Assembly (NCBI GenBank): GCA_003702465.1 | Contig: REGF01000004.1 | Coordinates: 1-34,973, forward strand | Direction of reading: 5' to 3' | Length of the DNA: 34,973 bases | Source: Candidatus Nitrosomarinus sp. | GTDB taxonomy: Archaea > Thermoproteota > Nitrososphaeria > Nitrososphaerales > Nitrosopumilaceae | Part shown: one piece after another, positions 23,248 through 30,595 of the stretch | How positions within the stretch are numbered: the first letter of the stretch is position 1 | Layout: the number at the start of each line of letters is the position of its first letter | Position numbers and translations under genes: made by a program | Notes under the pieces: model-generated | Told to the model about the DNA's origin: nothing | Seen by the model: the letters and a program-made list of their open reading frames with translations, nothing else | Database searches by the model: none

Positions 23248-23988
23248 ATGACATTGATTCCTAAATCACATCCTAGGTTAGATTCTCTCTTAATTCGTGA
23301 AAAATTAGTGAAAGGATTTGATAATAATTTAGTAGCCAAAGAAGGTCTATTAGCTCATGGTAGAGGAGAAACATTTGATTATCTATTAGGTGAAAAAACC
23401 TCAAAATCAGCTAAAGAAGCGATAAAAGCTGCTGCATTTATGCTCACAAATGCACAAAATTCTGTAATTTCAGTGAATGGTAATTTTGCTGCTTTATGCC
23501 CACAAGAAATAATTCAATTAGCAAACTATACGAATTCAAAAATTGAAGTAAATTTATTCTATTCAACTGAAAAACGTAAAAAAGCAATTACTAAAATTTT
23601 AAAAAAATCAGGGGCGAAAGAAATTTTTGGCTTAAATAAAAAATCATCTGTAAAATTATCAGGAATCGATAGTAATAGGAGAATTGTGGATAAAAATGGA
23701 ATATTTTCAGCAGATGTTGTATTAGTTCCATTAGAAGATGGAGATAGAACAATTGCATTAAAAAAAGCAAAAAAGAAAATTATTACATTTGATTTGAATC
23801 CACTTTCAAGAACTGCTCAAACGGCAGATATTACAATAGTGGATAATGTAATACGTGCAATGAAGTTACTAGTAATAGAATCAAAAAAGAAAACACAAAA
23901 AATGTCAAATTATGATAATAAAAAAAATCTTCAAGTATCAATTTTAGAAATTAAAAAAAATTTAGAGAGACGAGCAAAAAATGCATAA
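23248..23988 (+). CDS. 4-phosphopantoate-beta-alanine ligase (phosphopantothenate synthetase)
   Basis: Archaeal phosphopantothenate synthetase (246 aa), joining 4-phosphopantoate and beta-alanine with ATP. Family features: IPKSHPRLDSLLIREKLVKGF at the start, AKEGLLAHGRGETFDYLLGE, then AAAFMLTNAQNSVISVNGNFAALCP, and the C-terminal VPLEDGDRTIALKKAKK and TFDLNPLSRTAQTADITIVDNV. It follows pantoate kinase by 2 bp and overlaps PanB by 8 bp. Together the two replace bacterial PanC and CoaA. The C-terminal tail is rich in lysine, as is usual for this AT-rich genome. Confidence 0.93.
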   Translation: MTLIPKSHPRLDSLLIREKLVKGFDNNLVAKEGLLAHGRGETFDYLLGEKTSKSAKEAIKAAAFMLTNAQNSVISVNGNFAALCPQEIIQLANYTNSKIEVNLFYSTEKRKKAITKILKKSGAKEIFGLNKKSSVKLSGIDSNRRIVDKNGIFSADVVLVPLEDGDRTIALKKAKKKIITFDLNPLSRTAQTADITIVDNVIRAMKLLVIESKKKTQKMSNYDNKKNLQVSILEIKKNLERRAKNA

Positions 23989-24796
23989 AAATTTTAAAAA
24001 TATTTTAGAAATGAAAGGTAAAGAAAAAATTACTGTTTTAACTGGATATGATTCCACTATGGTGACACTATGTGATCAAGTTGATGTGATTTTAGTAGGC
24101 GATAGTGCAGGAATGGTCATGTTAGGATATGAAAATACATCTTCAGTAACTATGGAAGACATGATTAGATTTACAACTGCTGCAAAGAATGGAAGAAAAA
24201 ATTCATTGATTGTTTCAGATTTACCAATTAATTCATACAATACAAAAAAAGATGCAGTTGAAAATTCATTGAAATTAATTGAAGCTGGTGCTGATGCTGT
24301 AAAATTGGAAGGAGGTAAAGAAGTTGCAGAAATAATTAAATCAATTACAGAAGCCAAAATTCCTGTAATGGGTCATTTAGGGCTATTACCACAAACTGCT
24401 CAAAAATATACAGTTCAAGGAAAAACAAAAGATAGTGCGTTGGAATTAATTGAAGATGCAGAAATAATAACAAAATCAGGCGTATTTAGCATAGTTTTAG
24501 AGATGGTTTCAAGTCAAGTTGCTAAAATAATTACGGAAAAAATTTCTGTACCTACAATAGGAATTGGATCTGGTAAATTTTGTGATGGACAGGTTCTAGT
24601 TGTTCATGACATGTTGGGACTATTTGAAAAAATTAAACCTAAATTTGCAAAAAGATATCTATCTTTAGCTGATGAAATAAGAAATGCTGTGAAATCATAT
24701 ACAATAGAAGTTAAAGAACAAAAATTTCCAGATATTGAAAATGAATTTCAAATGGAAGAATCAGAATACAATAAACTGAGGAAAGAAATTGAATAA
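23981..24796 (+). CDS. panB: Ketopantoate hydroxymethyltransferase
   Basis: PanB (271 aa) transfers a one-carbon unit from methylene-tetrahydrofolate or its archaeal counterpart to 2-oxoisovalerate to give ketopantoate, the first step of CoA synthesis. It has the TIM-barrel signature VDVILVGDSAGMVMLGYENTSSVTMEDM (metal-binding Asp), the ADAVKLEGG segment, IPVMGHLGLLPQTA and VPTIGIGSGKFCDGQVLVVHDMLG. The C-terminus is intact and of normal length. It overlaps the genes on both sides by 8 bp, so it is translationally coupled in the CoA operon. Ketopantoate reductase (PanE) is not in the window. Confidence 0.96.
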   Translation: MHKNFKNILEMKGKEKITVLTGYDSTMVTLCDQVDVILVGDSAGMVMLGYENTSSVTMEDMIRFTTAAKNGRKNSLIVSDLPINSYNTKKDAVENSLKLIEAGADAVKLEGGKEVAEIIKSITEAKIPVMGHLGLLPQTAQKYTVQGKTKDSALELIEDAEIITKSGVFSIVLEMVSSQVAKIITEKISVPTIGIGSGKFCDGQVLVVHDMLGLFEKIKPKFAKRYLSLADEIRNAVKSYTIEVKEQKFPDIENEFQMEESEYNKLRKEIE

Positions 24797-26030
24797 AAAA
24801 GAACTAGATCACCCATCATTAGACATAGTAGAATCAAAGGGAACTGGACTTTCTGGGAAAAAAATTGTTTTATGTGTTGCTGGAAGTGTTGCAGCTTACA
24901 AATCAATTGAACTAGCAAGATTACTAATGAGACATGGTGCAAAAGTAACATGCGTAATGAGTAATGCTTCAACGAAAATGATTCAACCTGATTATATGAA
25001 ATGGGCTACAGGAAATGATGTAATTACAAAATTAACAGGTAAGTTAGAGCACATCAATATTGCAGATTATAAAAAATCAGATCTCATTATTGTTTATCCT
25101 GCAACTGCAAATACTTTAGGAAAACTTGCAAATGGTATTGATGATACACCAATTTCAACAGTATTAACAGTGGGATTTGGTTCTAAAACACCAATTCTAA
25201 TGGCTTTAGCAATGCATGCATCAATGTATGAAAATGCTGCTGTTAAAAAAAATATTTCATTTTTAAAAAATAAAATTGATTTTATTTCACCAAATATGAT
25301 AGAAGGAAAAGCCAAAGCTTCAGAACCAGAAGAAGTTCTAGAATATGTTTTAAAGAAATTTGGATTATCACCAAAATTACATGGCAAAAAAATATTGATG
25401 ACAGCAGGACCTACTATTGAACAAATTGATCCAATTAGAGCCATTACAAATCTAAGTTCAGGTAAAACAGGAGTGAGTTTAGCAAAAGAATTAGTTTCTG
25501 CAGGTGCAAAAGTTACATTTGTCTACGGACCAGGAAGTGAAAAACCACCAAAAGGAGCAAAAATAATCAATGTAATGACAAGTAAAGAAATGTACAATTC
25601 TGTCAAAAAAGAATTAAAAAATAAATTTGATGTCGTAATTATGGCTGCTGCAATATCAGATTATATTCCAACAAATCCTAGTAAAAAGAAAATAAAAAGC
25701 TCAAAATCAAGTATTACAATTAACCTCAAAAAATCACCAAAGATTATTGACGAAGTTAAAAAGTTGCAAAAAGATGTTATTCTTATCGGTTTTAAAGCTG
25801 AAACAAATGTTACAAATGCTCAATTAATTAAATCAGCAAAAAGAAAATTAAAAGAATCGTCATCAGATTTAATCATAGCAAACGATATTGGAAAAGAGCG
25901 ATACAAAAAAAATTCTAATAATAATCAAATCATAATAGTTGATTCAAAAAAAAGTATTACCTCAGGTTGGATGAAAAAAGAAAAAATTGCAAAAATTATA
26001 AAAAAACAGATTGAATTAAGATTAGAATGA
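24789..26030 (+). CDS. coaBC: Phosphopantothenoylcysteine synthetase/decarboxylase
   Basis: Bifunctional CoaBC (413 aa). The N-terminal flavoprotein decarboxylase (about 25-190) shows VLCVAGSVAAYKSIELARLLMRHGA, the FMN-site PATANTLGKLANGIDDT and LALAMHASMYEN, a variant of the usual P-x-MN-x-x-MW motif. The C-terminal CTP-dependent ligase (about 200-410) shows LMTAGPTIEQIDPIRAITNLSSGKTG, the VIMAAAISDYIP segment and LIGFKAETN. It makes 4'-phosphopantetheine from 4'-phosphopantothenate and cysteine. The start is TTG overlapping the end of panB by 8 bp (TTGAATAA). With the three genes before it, the operon covers pantoate to phosphopantetheine; the methyltransferase overlaps its end. Confidence 0.95.
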   Translation: MNKKELDHPSLDIVESKGTGLSGKKIVLCVAGSVAAYKSIELARLLMRHGAKVTCVMSNASTKMIQPDYMKWATGNDVITKLTGKLEHINIADYKKSDLIIVYPATANTLGKLANGIDDTPISTVLTVGFGSKTPILMALAMHASMYENAAVKKNISFLKNKIDFISPNMIEGKAKASEPEEVLEYVLKKFGLSPKLHGKKILMTAGPTIEQIDPIRAITNLSSGKTGVSLAKELVSAGAKVTFVYGPGSEKPPKGAKIINVMTSKEMYNSVKKELKNKFDVVIMAAAISDYIPTNPSKKKIKSSKSSITINLKKSPKIIDEVKKLQKDVILIGFKAETNVTNAQLIKSAKRKLKESSSDLIIANDIGKERYKKNSNNNQIIIVDSKKSITSGWMKKEKIAKIIKKQIELRLE

Positions 26031-26872
26031 AATTGATTAATTCAAATTATAAACAAAGAAATATGAAAATTTGGAATGAGGTTGCTCCAAGATATCATAA
26101 AAGATGGGCAAGTGTGAATAAGGGTCCATTTCAAAGTACAAAAAAATTAATTAATTTAGTAAATATTGAAAAAGAAAATTTTGTATTAGATGTTGCATGT
26201 GGAACAGGAGTAGTAACAAAACAAATTCAAAAAAAAATTGGTAAATCTGGATATGTTGTAGGAATTGATACATCAACAACTGCAATAAAAATTGCAAAAA
26301 AATGGAATGAAAAAAATATTAATTTAGATTTCATTAATACAGATGCAGAAAACTTTACTTTTTCAAAAAAATTTGATATAATTACTTGTCAATATGCATT
26401 ATTTTTTTTTCCCAATGCACAAAAAGCATTAAAAAATATGAGAAATAGTCTCAAAAAATCTGGAAAAATAGGAATTTCAGTTCACGGTAGTAAAGACAAT
26501 GTACCTTTTTTTAGTAGCATTTTAGATTCTGCTGTCAAATATATTCCAGATTATGTTCCTCCAGGAACACCAAATATGGATAGATTTGGAAATAAATCAG
26601 CATTAAAATCGATAGTTAAAAAAGCAGGATTTTCAAATATTGTTGTAAAGGAATTCATTTTTAATTATAATCCTGGAAAATTTGAAGACTATTGGAAAAA
26701 TTATATCAAATACATTGCAAAACCTCTAAAAGAAAAAATAAATGCTTTAGGTTATTCTAAACGCAAAGAATTTAGAAATTCAGTTAGAGAGAGTACATTA
26801 CAATATACAAAAAAGAATGGTGAGATTATTTTTCCTTGGCAAGTATTAATTTTGACTGCAAAAAATAATTAA
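26027..26872 (+). CDS. Class I SAM-dependent methyltransferase (UbiE-like)
   Basis: A 281-residue methyltransferase. Motif I (VLDVACGTGVVTKQI, from about residue 53), motif II with the acidic residue that binds the SAM ribose (VVGIDTST), and the downstream DIITCQYALFFFPN and SLKKSGKIGISVHG strands match the UbiE/COQ5-like group. The N-terminus WNEVAPRYHKRW also resembles that group, which methylates quinone precursors or other small molecules. The acceptor cannot be read from the sequence. It overlaps coaBC by the ATGA pattern and is the last gene of the operon, so it is expressed with CoA synthesis genes, but a functional link is only suggested by that. Confidence 0.87.
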   Translation: MKLINSNYKQRNMKIWNEVAPRYHKRWASVNKGPFQSTKKLINLVNIEKENFVLDVACGTGVVTKQIQKKIGKSGYVVGIDTSTTAIKIAKKWNEKNINLDFINTDAENFTFSKKFDIITCQYALFFFPNAQKALKNMRNSLKKSGKIGISVHGSKDNVPFFSSILDSAVKYIPDYVPPGTPNMDRFGNKSALKSIVKKAGFSNIVVKEFIFNYNPGKFEDYWKNYIKYIAKPLKEKINALGYSKRKEFRNSVRESTLQYTKKNGEIIFPWQVLILTAKNN

Positions 26873-27019
26873 TTTTTTAAAAAAAATCTAGTTTATTTAT
26901 AGAATGTACCAATTTCCTATTATCTTAATTTGATTTAATTTAGATAACCGATCATATTGGTAAGAAGAGCAGGAGTCATTTTAGTACCTTTATCTCTTCT
27001 TATCACTTCCCTTTCATTA
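26873..27019. other. Short intergenic stretch after the CoA operon
   Basis: A T-rich end of the operon is followed by AT-rich DNA. A TTG-start frame at 26957-27100 would encode 47 residues with a hydrophobic segment (VRRAGVILVPLSLLITSLSL), but it overlaps the zinc-finger gene on the other strand and has no clear ribosome site. Coding status is undecided. Confidence 0.3.
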
Positions 27020-27211
27020 TTAATTGGAATTAATAAAAACAGTAGAATTAGATATTGTAATCATTTCTACTGCTTTGACAGACATGTTTTCGGTTTTTGA
27101 AATTTCTTTGATTTCCAATTCATGTACATCTTGTAAATGTTTGAGAAATTCTTTTTCTTCAATATTATTTTGTTTAAAATTACATGAAGAAAAAATACAA
27201 TTAAAATTCAA
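27020..27211 (-). CDS. Small C2H2-type zinc-finger protein
   Basis: A 63-residue protein with one zinc-binding pattern: Cys5-x4-Cys10 (NCIFSSCNF), a helix-forming stretch (NNIEEKEFLKHLQ) and His25-x3/4-His (HLQDVHELE), then a short charged tail (EISKTENMSVKAVEMI). This is the arrangement of a C2H2 finger. It is divergent from a second small protein (27343-27519) with a similar Cys/His layout, so the two probably arose by duplication or share a role. The ATG is about 25 bp from a T-rich TATA-like stretch, so the mRNA may be leaderless. Function unknown; nucleic-acid binding is a guess. Confidence 0.6.
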   Translation of the reverse strand: MNFNCIFSSCNFKQNNIEEKEFLKHLQDVHELEIKEISKTENMSVKAVEMITISNSTVFINSN

Positions 27212-27342
27212 TAATTATAGTAATTGTTACTACTAAAAAAATTCTGCATGGTAACAATATTTGAAAAAATTGAAGAATTTTTTTAAAATCTAGGCATGAA
27301 ATTAAGCGAATTTGCTAAATAACCGAAAAAAAGCATCTAATT

Positions 27343-27519
27343 ATGACAAAATCGATAAGTTGTAAAGATGCTGGAAAAGATTGTAGCTGGTCAGCATCAG
27401 CAGAAAGTGAAGAAGAATTAATGAATCAAGTTACAGAACATGTTTTAGCAGAACATAAAGAAATTGAACTAAATTCTGACAGTATTGCAAGTATCAAATC
27501 ATTAATCAAAGATAATTAA
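27343..27519 (+). CDS. DUF1059-like small zinc protein
   Basis: A 58-residue protein matching the DUF1059 pattern: SISCKDAGKDCSWSASAESEEELMNQVTEH, with Cys7 and Cys14 in the first hairpin and His33 and His38 in the helix (TEHVLAEHKE). The C-x6-C...H-x4-H layout is a compact zinc-finger fold common in thaumarchaea and many bacteria, with unknown function. A TATA-like CTAAATAA about 25 bp upstream (27315-27322) predicts a leaderless mRNA from ATG 27343. It is divergent from the other small finger gene and is followed 79 bp later by an anchored unknown protein. Confidence 0.75.
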   Translation: MTKSISCKDAGKDCSWSASAESEEELMNQVTEHVLAEHKEIELNSDSIASIKSLIKDN

Positions 27520-27588
27520 AACAACATATTTGCAGCGTCAGAATAATGAGTTTAGTTAATAATAACTTTAGATTTATGATTACATATA

Positions 27589-27592
27589 GGAG
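27589..27592 (+). promoter_or_regulatory. GGAG ribosome site fixing a TTG start
   Basis: GGAG lies 6 bases before TTG 27599 in the context ATAGGAGTCAAAGTTG. There is no competing ATG nearby, so this site decides the start of the 164-residue gene. Confidence 0.6.
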
Positions 27593-27598
27593 TCAAAG

Positions 27599-28093
27599 TT
27601 GGTAAAAAAGGATAAAAAAAATAAAAAAGAAGAGGAAAAACCAAAAAAGAATAATTTCAAAGCTTTTCTTAAAAAAAGAGCTCCACTATATCTTGCAGGA
27701 ATTGCATTAATTGTTATTAGTGTAAATGGTGTTCTGTCGGAAAAAAATCTGGATGATTTTTTAATTGATCTTTCAGAGGAAGAGCAAATTGTAGTAGACA
27801 TGTTAATGCAATATAATGGTCCTAATGAATCAGGATTAAATGTAAAAGATGCGATTGAAAACAAAATAAATGAAGAATTTCCTAATATGAAAATATTTGA
27901 TGATAGAAATACTAGAATACATGTAGTCGTAACAAATATCAATTTACAAGAATATCAAGTTATATTAAATTTCAAATCGGATAAGGGTAATGATATTAAT
28001 TTTGATTGGAATGTAAATATAGATTCTAAAGAAATTAAATCAAATAACCCCGAATCAAAACATATCATAAACACAGTAGACTTTTACGATTAG
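27599..28093 (+). CDS. Membrane-anchored protein of unknown function
   Basis: A 164-residue protein with a very basic cytoplasmic N-terminus (residues 1-28, mostly Lys, Glu and Asn), one membrane helix (about 29-47, PLYLAGIALIVISVNGVLS) and an exposed domain of mixed strands and helices (EEEQIVVDMLMQYNGPNESGLNVKDAIENKINEEF; VVTNINLQEYQVILNF). I do not recognise it. TTG is the start, supported by GGAG. It is convergent with the M24 peptidase gene, the stops two bases apart. No catalytic motif is seen. Confidence 0.7.
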   Translation: MVKKDKKNKKEEEKPKKNNFKAFLKKRAPLYLAGIALIVISVNGVLSEKNLDDFLIDLSEEEQIVVDMLMQYNGPNESGLNVKDAIENKINEEFPNMKIFDDRNTRIHVVVTNINLQEYQVILNFKSDKGNDINFDWNVNIDSKEIKSNNPESKHIINTVDFYD

Positions 28094-28095
28094 GC

Positions 28096-29160
28096 TCAGA
28101 TTGTTAGTAGATCTTTTGTAAATTTATGCATTATAATTGGTCTATCCTTTACAATAAGTGAATCTTCTATTCTAATTCCAAATTTATTTTCAATGTAGAT
28201 TCCAGGTTCTACAGTAATTGCCATATTTTCTTTTAATTTTGTTGTACTTCGATAAGAGACAGTTGGAAATTCATGTACTTCTAATCCTATTCCATGTCCA
28301 GTAGAATGAATAAAATATTTTCCATAATTTTTTTCTTCAATGTATTTTCTACATGCATCATCAACATCTTTACAATCAACATTTGGTTTTACAGATTTTA
28401 GACCAAGTTTTTGAGATTCTTTAACAATTTCATATGCTTCATTAGCTTGTGAAGAAATTTTTCCCAGTGCAAAAGTTCTAGTTGCATCTGAAACATATCC
28501 TTTGTATCTTAATGTTAGATCAGTAACAACAAGATCACCCTTTTTGAATTTACGTTGACTTACTTGTGCATGCGGTAATGCACCATTTGGACCACCAGCA
28601 ATAATTAATGGATTAAGTGTTGATTTGTAACCAGTGTCAAACATTTCTTGTTCCATTGCATATGTCATCAAAATTGTTTGTAATTCTGATTCTTTTTGTC
28701 CAACTTTCATTTTTTTAGAGCAAATTTCAAACATTTCATCAATAATTTTTGAGGCTTTTTTCAAGATTTTGACTTCTTTTTCATCTTTTATTATTCGAGC
28801 ATTGTAAAATGGCTCTGTTGAAGATGTAATGTGAGAAATTGATTTTTTCAAGCTAATCATAGTAGAAAAATCCTTACAATCAGTACATACATGATTTTTC
28901 TTAATTTTGTCAATTAGAGTAGAAATTAGTCCAGAACCTCTTTCGGCAGTAATAACATCACAATCTTCAGACTCATCTTTTGCTCTTCCAACTTCTAGTT
29001 CGGGAGCAATAATGGTTGTTTTTCCATTTTTTTCCAATAATCCTATAGCCTCACCCCAAAAACCAGTCATATAGAAGAGATTTTCAGGCTCAAATGTTAC
29101 TAATGTGTCACAATCTATCTTTTTAGCATATTTTAGAAGATTTTTTCTACGTTGTTTCAT
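28096..29160 (-). CDS. Xaa-Pro dipeptidase/aminopeptidase (M24 family)
   Basis: A 354-residue M24 metallopeptidase (PepQ-like) that cleaves peptides next to proline. The N-terminal creatinase-like domain (about 1-120) includes FEPENLFYMTGFWGEA. The C-terminal pita-bread domain shows the metal ligands in order: Asp in VVTDLTLRYKGYVSDATRTF (two Asp), His in HSTGHGIGLEVHEFP, Glu in ITVEPGIYIENKFGIRIED and the final Glu of IED. All five ligands are present, so it should be active. It is divergent from the PP-loop gene across 72 bp. No signal peptide is present: a cytoplasmic peptide-recycling enzyme. Confidence 0.94.
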   Translation of the reverse strand: MKQRRKNLLKYAKKIDCDTLVTFEPENLFYMTGFWGEAIGLLEKNGKTTIIAPELEVGRAKDESEDCDVITAERGSGLISTLIDKIKKNHVCTDCKDFSTMISLKKSISHITSSTEPFYNARIIKDEKEVKILKKASKIIDEMFEICSKKMKVGQKESELQTILMTYAMEQEMFDTGYKSTLNPLIIAGGPNGALPHAQVSQRKFKKGDLVVTDLTLRYKGYVSDATRTFALGKISSQANEAYEIVKESQKLGLKSVKPNVDCKDVDDACRKYIEEKNYGKYFIHSTGHGIGLEVHEFPTVSYRSTTKLKENMAITVEPGIYIENKFGIRIEDSLIVKDRPIIMHKFTKDLLTI

Positions 29161-29205
29161 ATCATAAGATTGTATTTTCTTAATTTATGTATGATGCAAA
29201 GTTTG

Positions 29206-29212
29206 TATAAGG
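29206..29212 (+). promoter_or_regulatory. TATA box of the PP-loop gene
   Basis: TATAAGG lies about 24 bp before GTG 29233, consistent with a leaderless mRNA starting at that GTG. Confidence 0.45.
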
Positions 29213-29232
29213 AAATTTGAAAAATAATTACC

Positions 29233-30243
29233 GTGACTGAAGAAAAGAAAAAGAAAGTAGTAGCATTACTTTCTGGTGGCTTAGACAGTCAACTTGCAAT
29301 AAAGATGATGCAAGAACAAGGTTTTGATGTTTCTGCAGTTGCAATCAAAACTCCATTTTGTGATTTTGATTGTGGAAGAGGATGTGGTTTTGAAATTAGA
29401 GAAAGAGCAGATGATCTTGATGTAAATCTAAAAACAGTTTATCTAGGTGATGAGTATATTGAAATGTTAAAAAAACCAAAACATGGAATTGGTGCAGGAT
29501 TTAATCCCTGCATTGATTGTAGATCTATGATGTTTGATGCTGCAAAAAAACACATGGAGGAAATTGGTGCAGAGTTTATAATTTCTGGTGAAGTATTAGG
29601 ACAAAGACCAATGAGTCAACATGCACCTGCATTACATACAATTGAAAAAGAATCAGATTTAGTTGGAAAAATTGTAAGACCACTATCTGCTGCATTGTTA
29701 CCTGAAACAGATCCTGAAAAAGATGGTTTAATCAAAAGAGAGAATCTTGGAATGATTAGAGGTAGAACAAGAAAAAATCAATTAGAAATGGCAAAAAAAT
29801 ATGGAATTGAAAATCCACCAAATGCTGGAGGGGGTTGTTTGTTAACAGAACCACATTTTGGAATTAAAGCAAAAGATTTGTTTGAACATACAAAAAATCC
29901 AACAATAAATGATATCGATTTATTAAAAATTGGTAGACATTTTAGATTAGATGAAGAAACAAAATTTGTTGTTGGAAGAAATAAAGATGAAAATGAAATG
30001 ATAAAAGCAATTGCATTACCAGATGATATTTTACTTGAAGCAAAAGATTTTTTTGGTCCAGTTTCAATTTTACGGGGAACTGATTTAAAAAAACATCTGA
30101 AATTTGCAGCATCTGTTACTTTAAGATATTCAGATGCACCAAATGATAAAACAGCAATTGTTTTGATAAAAAATAATGATTCTGATGAAGAAATTTTTTC
30201 AGAGAGTGCAAAAGAGGAATCATACATTCAATTTAGAATGTAG
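29233..30243 (+). CDS. PP-loop ATPase, tRNA-thiolation type, with NFACT-R-like tail
   Basis: A 336-residue adenylating enzyme related to ThiI/MnmA. The PP-loop SGGLDSQLA is at about residues 14-22. Two cysteine groups follow (FCDFDCGRGCGFEI; NPCIDCRSMM) and a later NAGGGCLLTEPHFG, which might hold an Fe-S cluster or act in sulfur transfer. The C-terminal part (about 220-330) contains LKIGRHFRLDEETKFVVGRNKDENEMI, which resembles the NFACT-R RNA-binding fold, suiting a tRNA substrate. The thiolated base cannot be told from sequence. It starts at GTG with a TATA box 24 bp upstream. It is divergent from the M24 gene and precedes sepF by 73 bp. Confidence 0.84.
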   Translation: MTEEKKKKVVALLSGGLDSQLAIKMMQEQGFDVSAVAIKTPFCDFDCGRGCGFEIRERADDLDVNLKTVYLGDEYIEMLKKPKHGIGAGFNPCIDCRSMMFDAAKKHMEEIGAEFIISGEVLGQRPMSQHAPALHTIEKESDLVGKIVRPLSAALLPETDPEKDGLIKRENLGMIRGRTRKNQLEMAKKYGIENPPNAGGGCLLTEPHFGIKAKDLFEHTKNPTINDIDLLKIGRHFRLDEETKFVVGRNKDENEMIKAIALPDDILLEAKDFFGPVSILRGTDLKKHLKFAASVTLRYSDAPNDKTAIVLIKNNDSDEEIFSESAKEESYIQFRM

Positions 30244-30316
30244 GCGTGAAAAATCTGAAAAATTAGTTAAAACTAAGGAAGAGTTTTTGAGGAAGTAGAT
30301 CTCATTTTTAATCATA

Positions 30317-30595
30317 ATGCAAAAGCAAGAAAACCCTACATATCTCAAGGCAATTACAATTAGAGATAGTAGTGATGTACATTCTATCAAAGAAGATATC
30401 AAAAAAGGAATTATTTTGATTCTCAGAGTTACTCCATTGGCACAAAAGGATGTAGATCAATTGCGCAAAGTTGTTGAAGAATTGTATTCAATTGCTAAAA
30501 CAGCTGATGCAGATATTGCAAGATTAGGTGAAGAAAGAATAATTGTTACTCCATCTAGTATAAAGATCTGGAAACCAGAATACGATTTAAAATAA
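30317..30595 (+). CDS. sepF: SepF-like cell-division protein, core domain only
   Basis: A 92-residue protein matching the archaeal SepF core: TYLKAITIRDSSDVHSIKEDIKKGIILILRVTPL, then VDQLRKVVEELYSIAKTADADIARLGEERIIVTP. SepF anchors FtsZ-type rings to membranes by an N-terminal amphipathic helix. Here the core begins at about residue 8, and an in-frame stop (30296-30298) rules out an upstream extension, so there is no room for that helix. Thaumarchaea divide chiefly with Cdv proteins, so this short SepF may act with another partner or in another process. Its 3' end overlaps the aCPSF1 gene by 9 bp in convergent orientation. Confidence 0.88.
   Translation: MQKQENPTYLKAITIRDSSDVHSIKEDIKKGIILILRVTPLAQKDVDQLRKVVEELYSIAKTADADIARLGEERIIVTPSSIKIWKPEYDLK

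Noticed and set aside
26957..27100. A 47-codon TTG-start frame with a hydrophobic segment
   Set aside because: It overlaps the zinc-finger gene on the opposite strand and has no ribosome site; kept only as a note on the intergenic stretch.
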